Below are positions 15,609 through 20,725 of a DNA stretch of 20,725 nucleotides, in pieces. The position numbers were made by a program, and so were the translations under genes. How positions within the stretch are numbered: position 1 is the stretch's first letter; each line of letters opens with the position of its first letter. Where the stretch lies: positions 1 through 20,725 of the forward strand of contig DKBS01000215.1 of assembly GCA_002451275.1 (NCBI GenBank), given 5' to 3'. A model generated the notes under the pieces. It was not told the origin of the DNA, made no database searches, and saw nothing but the letters and a program-made list of their open reading frames with translations. Origin of the DNA: Planctomycetaceae bacterium UBA6894 (GTDB taxonomy: Bacteria > Planctomycetota > Planctomycetia > Gemmatales > Gemmataceae).

Positions 15609-16166
15609 ATGGCTCCCGATCCAGCCGGTATCGGCCCTTTTTTCGAGACTTTCGGTGAGATCCACTCCCGGTTGGTGAAGGCCTCCTCGGAGTGCTCCGA
15701 CCCGGGTATGGCGGAACTGTTCCGGGCTTTGGCGGGGCAAATGGAAAGCACCGGGGGCGAATTGAAAGCCGTCGCCACCGAATCGGTGGAGGCGGCTCAA
15801 AAGCTATTCCAGGAAACGCGCCAAGCGACGGAAACCGCCCTTTCACAGGGCCGGGAAACGGTGGATCAACTGCAGTCCCAAGCAAAAAAAGCCCTGGAGT
15901 TCCTGGAAAGCGCTCCCAAGCAACCCGCCAAGGGCTCAGGAACACCCCAGCCTGCCATTCCAAAAGTGAAAACCTCGATAATACCGAAGGGTTCCATGGA
16001 TTTTTCCCCCGGCGACATCCTGCGGGAATGGTTGATGCCCCCCGCCCCTGCCCAAGCAGCACCCGCATCCACACCCCACACTCACGGAAACATTTGGGAC
16101 AACTGGAAAGCGGTGGCACCAACCAATCCCGGAGACGATAATTTTCTGGAAGATGAGAGGGACTGA
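15609..16166 (+). CDS. VgrG-associated small helical protein C2
   Basis: This 185-aa homologue of C1 and C3 has an N-terminal PFFETFGEIHSRL segment that aligns with PFLDAVNQVK in C1 and PFLESVAEAQ in C3. An SDPGMAELFRALAGQM helix comes next, then a Gln/Glu/Ala-rich coiled coil and a Pro/Lys linker. The conserved C-terminal pair of motifs is FSPGDILREWLMPP and, after a Pro/Ala linker ending HTHG, GNIWDNWK at 160-167. The tail is acidic (DDNFLEDERD). It starts 30 bases after the A2-B2 stop. No membrane segment, signal peptide or enzyme motif is visible. I infer a soluble adaptor or chaperone for the same cassette; the function is not established. Confidence 0.8.
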   Translation: MAPDPAGIGPFFETFGEIHSRLVKASSECSDPGMAELFRALAGQMESTGGELKAVATESVEAAQKLFQETRQATETALSQGRETVDQLQSQAKKALEFLESAPKQPAKGSGTPQPAIPKVKTSIIPKGSMDFSPGDILREWLMPPAPAQAAPASTPHTHGNIWDNWKAVAPTNPGDDNFLEDERD

Positions 16167-16168
16167 GT

Positions 16169-16195
16169 CCGGGGAAGCCGTCCACGGTGCCCCGG
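16169..16195 (+). terminator. Possible weak hairpin after C2
   Basis: CCGGGG (16169-16174) can pair with CCCCGG (16190-16195), and a small inner CCG/CGG stem is possible. No T run follows, so termination is uncertain. It lies just after the end of cassette 2, where a transcript boundary would make sense. Confidence 0.25.
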
Positions 16196-16282
16196 GTTTG
16201 CCGTTTGATGCTCCCTGAGAGCAGTCAACGCGTGCAGCCACTGTCCGGCAATTTTCCAACTGAGTGACAAGATTCCAGCCGC

Positions 16283-16287
16283 AGGAG
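16283..16287 (+). promoter_or_regulatory. Ribosome binding site that decides the vgrG3 start
   Basis: AGGAG lies 9 bases before GTG 16297. It supports this GTG over the in-frame GTG at 16264. The resulting N-terminus (MVNFSQKNSPLRVF) matches the other three VgrGs and gives the same 553-aa length. Confidence 0.75.
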
Positions 16288-16296
16288 TCTGGCCCC

Positions 16297-17958
16297 GTGG
16301 TCAACTTTTCACAGAAAAACTCGCCGCTGCGGGTATTCACCCCGCTGGAAGAGAACACCCTTCTCGCCACTAGCCTGCACGGCCACGAGAAGATGGGCGA
16401 CACCTACACCTTCCGGGTCGGGCTGATCGCCAAGGCGGGCGAGAATGTGGACTTCTCCAAACTCCTAGGGGCCGAGGCCCGGGTGGAGCTGACCCTGCCA
16501 GGCGGCGCCATGCGTACCTACAGCGGCATCATCAGCGAGATGCGTCAAGGTGTCGGCGACGGGGTGTTCGACAGCTATTCCATGACGCTTGTGCCGGCCC
16601 TCCACCTGCTCACACTGGTCCGGCGCTCCAGGATATTCCAGAACCAATCGGCTACCGAGATCATTGATCAGGTGCTTCAGCCGGCCTTTGCCCGTTCGGG
16701 CCGACTGTCCAGCAACTTCGCGGGCAACACGCCCGCCCGGGTCTATTGCACCCAGTACCGCGAGACCGACCGGGATTTCCTGCGCCGGCTATGCGCTGAG
16801 TCCGGCGTCACCTGGTTCTGGGTTCACACCCCCGATCAACGGGTTTTCAAGATCAGCGACAACACTTCCCTGGGCGCCCCCGACCTGGGAGTCATACCCT
16901 TTCGCCGGACATCCGGTGGCACCACTGATTCAACAGCCATCCATGACTGGCAATTGGCCCAGTCAATTGGTCCACCCGCTTTTGAGGTTTTGGACCACAG
17001 TTTCCAGGTCGCCGGTCAGGAGATACGAACCTCCTCCGCGGCACCCTCGCAGGTGACGGCGGGCACCGTCACCCTGCAGACGGCGGTCGGGATCGCGCCC
17101 TGGGAGCAGGACGAGCTGTCGGCCTCCCATTTTTTCGACAGCGTCACCCCAAGCGGTGGTGAGGACGGCAGCGCCATCCCCGCGATGTTTTCCCAGGATC
17201 GACCGCAGTCGGAATCGGGAATGAGGGCGGCCATGGCCCGATCCGTGCGCGCCGAGGTGGCGGGCAACTGCTGCCAGATGGCCCCAGGTTACGCCTTCCG
17301 GCTGGAAGGTCACTCCAATCAGGATGGCGATTGGCTGGTGGTGGCTGCCGAGCACAGCGTGGAAGTGGAAGGCCGGTACTGGGCCGGTGAACCATCCGCC
17401 TTAAAGGCGGAGGTGCGGGCCGAGTGCGCTCCATTGACCCTCCGGCAGGGAATCTGGCCCATTCCGCCACGGCCTGCCATCGCCGGAGTGCTCACCGGCG
17501 TAGTGATCGGCCCGCCTGGCAGCGAGATGCATGTGGACCGTTTCGGCCGGGTACAGGTCCGATTTTGGTGGGACCGGTCCAACCCGTCTTCTTCCTGCTG
17601 GATCAGGGTGGCGCAATCCTGGGCCGGCACCGGTTGGGGGGCAATGTTCTGGCCCCGGATAGGTCACGAGGTGGTGGTGGCTTTCGAGAATGGCGACCCA
17701 GACCGGCCCATCATAGTCGGCAGCGTCTACAACTCGGCCAGCATGCCGCCGTTCCCGCTGCCCGAGCACCGCTACATTGCCGGCTGGAAGAGCCTGACGC
17801 AGGGTGGCGATCCTTCCAAGAACTTTCATCTGGTCCTGATGTCTGACGAGACGGGCGGCGAAGTGGTGCATATACACGCAGAGCGGTCATTCGTCGCCCA
17901 TCAGGAAAGTTTTCATGTGAGCATGCGGCCTAATGTCGACATGTCGTTCCAGGGTTAA
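16297..17958 (+). CDS. vgrG: VgrG3 (TssI) spike protein, short form
   Basis: This 553-aa VgrG starts at a GTG. Its gp27-like part has SPLRVFTPLEENTLLATSLHG and YCTQYRETDRDFLRRLCAES. The OB fold runs AGVLTGVVIGPPGSEMHVDR, FGRVQVRFWWDRSNPSSSC and PIIVGSVYN. The tail SKNFHLVLMSDETGGEVVHIHAERS ends at MSFQG, with no extended beta-helix. The region around GDWLVVAAEHSVEVEGRYWAGEPS is nearly identical in all three proteins, whereas the stretch at about 195-270 diverges. It is followed after 19 bases by A3. A membrane-attached T6SS would fire it with Hcp; which cargo it carries is unknown, but its cassette genes are the obvious candidates. Confidence 0.95.
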   Translation: MVNFSQKNSPLRVFTPLEENTLLATSLHGHEKMGDTYTFRVGLIAKAGENVDFSKLLGAEARVELTLPGGAMRTYSGIISEMRQGVGDGVFDSYSMTLVPALHLLTLVRRSRIFQNQSATEIIDQVLQPAFARSGRLSSNFAGNTPARVYCTQYRETDRDFLRRLCAESGVTWFWVHTPDQRVFKISDNTSLGAPDLGVIPFRRTSGGTTDSTAIHDWQLAQSIGPPAFEVLDHSFQVAGQEIRTSSAAPSQVTAGTVTLQTAVGIAPWEQDELSASHFFDSVTPSGGEDGSAIPAMFSQDRPQSESGMRAAMARSVRAEVAGNCCQMAPGYAFRLEGHSNQDGDWLVVAAEHSVEVEGRYWAGEPSALKAEVRAECAPLTLRQGIWPIPPRPAIAGVLTGVVIGPPGSEMHVDRFGRVQVRFWWDRSNPSSSCWIRVAQSWAGTGWGAMFWPRIGHEVVVAFENGDPDRPIIVGSVYNSASMPPFPLPEHRYIAGWKSLTQGGDPSKNFHLVLMSDETGGEVVHIHAERSFVAHQESFHVSMRPNVDMSFQG

Positions 17959-17977
17959 AGCCGCTGGGGTATGATAG

Positions 17978-19036
17978 ATGGAAAATGGAATGTATGGCGA
18001 AACACAACCCGGGCCGGGTTATCCCATGGATTTCTATGGGCAAACCCAACCGCCCGGCAATTACTCCCTTTTATGGGATCTGATCAGCAAAAATGTGCCA
18101 GTCTGGTATGACGCCCTCGAAACCAAATCGACATGGAACACAATCCAAGGCACCTCCTTTACCAACATCATCGGCCTCCCCTTGGGTGGCCGTGTCATCA
18201 ATGTGATGGGAAGCGACACAAGGGTCGTGTGCCCATGGCTTGGTGTACTGAAGCGCTTGGCCACCGGTCCTGACAGCGAGGTGACCAAGTGTGGAATGAT
18301 CATGGGAATCGGGGGAGACACGACCATGGTCATCGGGGAAAAAAACTACTTCACCTATCTTTCAGACAAAATGGATTGCGATTTTTCAGTCAACAAAATT
18401 GAAGTCAATTACCAGATACCCGAAGGTCTCAACATTGACGGCTTTGACAAGACCGGAGCAATGGGGTCCTACTACGCGCCAGCTATCACCGCTATCCTGG
18501 GCGCGCTCGTCATTACGGTGATGACATTGTGCCTCAAATACATTTGGAAATTCACATCATCAGATATTACAACCAACAACCCCACAATCATGAAAGGTGC
18601 CATGCTGGCGTTTCCCCTGTTTGAGTCCCGGTGGCTCTACCTTGTCAAATTGCTTCACACGGCTGGTTTCTCCTCGATACCGTTGAAGATCGGCGAGGAG
18701 CTGGGGGAGGTCGTCGAGGCCGCCAAGGAGGGCAGTCGAGAGGCATCCCTGCTCCGGACCCAATTGAATGATCTGGAAGAGGTGATCGTGGCCACCAAGG
18801 CAAAATTAGATAAATTTCAGATTCAGATCGACAACTATCTGAAAAGGCCAATCGCTGGTTACCAGCAACCTGATTTTTCGTCCCAGGGCGCCTTGGCGGT
18901 CTGGGAGCAGGCAAACTTCCAACATGCCTTGCTTGGCAAACTAGAGTCCCAAAAGGCTGAAATTATCGCGAAGCTGGCCGAAGAGGAGGCAAAAGCTGCA
19001 AAAGCTGCGGCCAAATTGGCAGCAATCAAATCATAA
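17978..19036 (+). CDS. VgrG-associated protein A3 with hydrophobic segment and coiled coil
   Basis: This 352-aa protein is the third A-type protein. It has an extra Pro/Gly/Gln/Tyr-rich N-terminal leader (about 1-30: GYPMDFYGQTQPPGNY). The shared beta-rich part follows (LGGRVINVMGSDTRVVCPW; MIMGIGGDTTMVIGEKN). A hydrophobic segment lies at about 168-187, then FESRWLYLVK at 215-224. From about 238 to the end is a charged coiled coil finishing in an Ala/Lys/Glu-rich run. ATG 17978 has GGGGT (17966-17970) in front; the ATG at 17971 is in another frame. B3 follows 54 bases after. The leader and the divergent middle make it the least conserved of the three. I know of no named family; a membrane-active effector or a spike accessory are both possible. 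Confidence 0.75.
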   Translation: MENGMYGETQPGPGYPMDFYGQTQPPGNYSLLWDLISKNVPVWYDALETKSTWNTIQGTSFTNIIGLPLGGRVINVMGSDTRVVCPWLGVLKRLATGPDSEVTKCGMIMGIGGDTTMVIGEKNYFTYLSDKMDCDFSVNKIEVNYQIPEGLNIDGFDKTGAMGSYYAPAITAILGALVITVMTLCLKYIWKFTSSDITTNNPTIMKGAMLAFPLFESRWLYLVKLLHTAGFSSIPLKIGEELGEVVEAAKEGSREASLLRTQLNDLEEVIVATKAKLDKFQIQIDNYLKRPIAGYQQPDFSSQGALAVWEQANFQHALLGKLESQKAEIIAKLAEEEAKAAKAAAKLAAIKS

Positions 19037-19078
19037 TCCGGTTTGTTTTTTACCCTTTGTTCCAGATTGGGCCAAACT

Positions 19079-19084
19079 GGGGAG
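19079..19084 (+). promoter_or_regulatory. Ribosome binding site that decides the B3 start
   Basis: GGGGAG lies 6 bases before ATG 19091. It favours this start over the in-frame TTG at 19043 and gives a protein of 247 aa, against 246 aa for B1. Confidence 0.7.
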
Positions 19085-19090
19085 CGACTT

Positions 19091-19834
19091 ATGCCAAATT
19101 TGAAAGCCAGCGGTGCATCTGATCTTCACACGGTTTCGCAACACCTGGTCACAGCGCTTGATGGGTTAATCGAGCTGGCCTCCCAGGGAGATGGCTCCCT
19201 CATCCGCCTTCGCGCCGAGAAGGTTTGCCTGGATACCCCCGGATCATACTTCTCAATGCTTAATTCCAAGGAGGGCGGTGCGGTTGACATTTCCGCCACA
19301 GGGAAAGCTGCATGCATCACCTTGGAAACACCTGTCAAGGACACCAATTCTCAAATAATGGTCTGCCCTACCGGAATTTGCCTTGCCTATGGCCTTCCAG
19401 AAACCCTGGCCGCCATCGCCCTCACCCCAACCGGGCTCACGCTTTCCGTCGGGCCGCCCGAAACCGGCGCTATGATCGAGATGACGCCGGGTTCCATTAT
19501 GCTCAAAGTGGGAGAGACCGAGTTCGCACTCACACCGGCCGGCATGGTTTCCAAGGCACCGCTGATCGAATCCTCCTGCGAGGAAACCAAAGTCAGCATG
19601 GGGCCCCAAGGGATCAGCGAGTCTGTGGCCGAGGTCAGCCGAAAGGTCACTCCTGCGGGCCACGCCCTCTCCGCCGCCGAGGTGGCTGTGAGTGTGGGGG
19701 TGAGCGGGGTCACATCCACCGGCCCGATCAGTTCGGCCGAATTCGAGGCTGCCGCCGAGGTCAGCGCTGTCAGCCTGACGCAAGCCGCTGATGCCGTGGC
19801 GTCCCAAAGCGCCGCATTGACCAACATCGAATAA
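19091..19834 (+). CDS. VgrG-associated protein B3, beta-helix-like
   Basis: This 247-aa protein is homologous to B1 and to the C-terminal half of A2-B2. The first 45 residues include a short helix-like part (DLHTVSQHLVTALDGLIELA). After it come strand repeats: SLIRLRAEKVCLDTPGSYFS, then LTPTGLTLSVGPPETGAMIE, then TPGSIMLKVGETEFALTPAG. The shared C-terminal block reads AEVSRKVTPAGHALSAAEVA. This pattern resembles the beta-helix needle of longer VgrGs. There is no signal peptide, membrane segment or enzyme motif. It lies between A3 and C3, as in cassette 1. I infer that it assembles on VgrG3 as a trimeric extension. Confidence 0.78.
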   Translation: MPNLKASGASDLHTVSQHLVTALDGLIELASQGDGSLIRLRAEKVCLDTPGSYFSMLNSKEGGAVDISATGKAACITLETPVKDTNSQIMVCPTGICLAYGLPETLAAIALTPTGLTLSVGPPETGAMIEMTPGSIMLKVGETEFALTPAGMVSKAPLIESSCEETKVSMGPQGISESVAEVSRKVTPAGHALSAAEVAVSVGVSGVTSTGPISSAEFEAAAEVSAVSLTQAADAVASQSAALTNIE

Positions 19835-19864
19835 TTATCCCGCTTCCCATTTAAGGAATCGACG

Positions 19865-20455
19865 ATGGAACTGGACCCGGCAATCATCTTAGGGCCATTT
19901 CTGGAATCAGTGGCAGAGGCCCAGAAACTAGTCGAACACACCCTGGACCTGCCTTTACCCCAGGCGGACAGGGAAATGGTTTTGGGTTTCCAGGGACACA
20001 TCAGGGAAAAGAAGGCCCTACTGGAATCCTTAGGGCCCGAGTTTCTCCGGCGGTCAAGCCAAGGTTTGAACGAGGGTATGAGGCGGTTGGCCGAACTGGA
20101 AAAGGAAAAGGAAAGGGTCCTTCAGGACCTGGACCACCTGAAGCAGCGAGCCATGGGAGCCGCTGAGGAAATCAAAAAAGCAGGCAAGGAGTATTCCAAT
20201 AAACCCCGGCGTGGGGTTCCTGTTCCCCAGGCCGCGCTGCCGACTGCGGCCAAGCCACTGGAACTTTCCGAAGGTAGAGCGCTGCGAGAGCTGTTACTTC
20301 CCACTGCAACCCAACCGGCACCCCAGGCCCCCAAGCAGATTGGCAACATCTGGGAAGGTTGGCACAGGCAAGGTCCGGTAGATCCTGCCTCCCACGCCGA
20401 GGAAGATTTCGATCACCACGAGGAAGAGGATGGTCACGGCCACCCCAGGTTTTAA
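19865..20455 (+). CDS. VgrG-associated small helical protein C3
   Basis: This 196-aa protein has an N-terminal DPAIILGPFLESVAEAQKL segment and a charged coiled-coil middle (LAELEKEKERVLQDLDHLKQ). The C-terminal motif pair is LELSEGRALRELLLP and GNIWEGW at 160-166; the HxHG before GNIW in C1 and C2 is reduced to QIG here. The tail is long and rich in His, Asp and Glu (EEDFDHHEEEDGHGH), which could bind metal. It starts 30 bases after B3, the same spacing as C2 after A2-B2, and is preceded by AAGGA at 19853-19857. It closes cassette 3. The function is unknown. Confidence 0.78.
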   Translation: MELDPAIILGPFLESVAEAQKLVEHTLDLPLPQADREMVLGFQGHIREKKALLESLGPEFLRRSSQGLNEGMRRLAELEKEKERVLQDLDHLKQRAMGAAEEIKKAGKEYSNKPRRGVPVPQAALPTAAKPLELSEGRALRELLLPTATQPAPQAPKQIGNIWEGWHRQGPVDPASHAEEDFDHHEEEDGHGHPRF

Positions 20456-20543
20456 ACCGCTTCCATTGAAATCGGTTCAGGCGTTTTCACCTTTCGCTTA
20501 GTGTGCAACCCGTTGCTTTTGGGTATTATCGGGCTATCCTCCC

Positions 20544-20549
20544 GGAGGT
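20544..20549 (+). promoter_or_regulatory. Ribosome binding site of vgrG4
   Basis: GGAGGT lies 7 bases before GTG 20557 and fixes the start of the fourth VgrG. Confidence 0.75.
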
Positions 20550-20556
20550 CCGAACC

Positions 20557-20725
20557 GTGGCCGAATTCTCCCAGCAAAACTCCCCGCTGCGGGTATTCAC
20601 CTCCCTACCCGAAAACACACTCCTGGCCACCGGCCTGCGCGGGCGTGAGGAGATGGGCGGCACCTATATTTTCGGCATCGACCTCATCGCTCGGCCCGGG
20701 ACCCCTGTGGACTTCTCCAAACTCC
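20557..20725 (+). CDS. vgrG: VgrG4 (TssI) spike protein, N-terminal fragment
   Basis: Fifty-six codons of a fourth VgrG run off the right edge. It starts at GTG and reads MAEFSQQNSPLRVFTSLPEN, then LLATGLRGREEMGGTYIF and PVDFSKL. This aligns residue by residue with the other three VgrGs over the same stretch. It shows that the VgrG array continues and probably heads a fourth cassette. Its length and tail cannot be judged from this window. Confidence 0.9.
   Translation, partial: MAEFSQQNSPLRVFTSLPENTLLATGLRGREEMGGTYIFGIDLIARPGTPVDFSKL

Larger units (their letters stand above)
12105..16166 (+). repeat. VgrG cassette 2 (VgrG2, A2-B2 fusion, C2)
   Basis: This is the second tandem cassette with the same order as cassette 1. 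Here A and B are one continuous reading frame. The gap before it (11974-12104) has no clear terminator. It contains an isolated TTGACA at 12012-12017 without a well-spaced -10 box. Confidence 0.85.
16297..20455 (+). repeat. VgrG cassette 3 (VgrG3-A3-B3-C3)
   Basis: This is the third complete tandem cassette, with A and B again as separate genes. The order and the lengths of B (247 aa) and C (196 aa) closely match cassette 1. The next vgrG begins 101 bases after it, so the array continues beyond the window. Confidence 0.85.

Noticed and set aside
20514..20541. TTGCTT with TATCCT before vgrG4 as a promoter
   Set aside because: Both boxes are poor matches and such pairs occur often by chance. 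There is no independent support.

Overview
The window is part of a type VI secretion system (T6SS) locus from a high-GC, Gram-negative bacterium. Every convincing gene lies on the + strand. T6SS genes imply an outer membrane, but I see no marker that names a genus or phylum, and the accessory genes are not ones I can assign to a known lineage.

Region 1 (1-4727), tail-tube and baseplate genes. The 3' end of hcp (tube protein) is followed by a strong intrinsic terminator. Then come tagJ/impE, tssE, tssF and tssG in tight order; tssE/tssF and tssF/tssG each overlap by 4 nt. Region 2 (4782-7818): clpV/tssH, the AAA+ sheath-recycling ATPase, and a compact stand-alone PAAR tip protein. The sheath genes (tssB, tssC), the membrane complex (tssJ, tssL, tssM) and tssA/tssK are not in the window and are presumably nearby.

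Region 3 (7871-20725) is the unusual part. Three complete VgrG genes and the start of a fourth each head a repeated cassette: VgrG, then protein A (beta-rich N-terminus, hydrophobic hairpin, Trp-rich motif, usually a coiled coil), then protein B (repetitive beta-helix-like protein), then protein C (small helical protein with a conserved GNIWxxW tail motif). In cassette 2, A and B are fused in one reading frame. With the starts chosen here all three complete VgrGs are exactly 553 aa and stop soon after the gp5-like OB fold, so they lack the usual long C-terminal beta-helix needle. Protein B resembles that missing needle, which suggests a spike built from separate subunits.

A plausible reading, which is inference, is that each VgrG is loaded with its own A/B/C set. 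B would extend the spike, A would be a membrane-active cargo or tip component, and C an adaptor or chaperone. Only one PAAR gene is seen for at least four VgrGs. No classical toxin domain or obvious immunity gene was recognised. No tRNA, rRNA, CRISPR array or transposase was seen. No gap between genes exceeds 300 bases; the largest, 10445-10586, is AT-rich.
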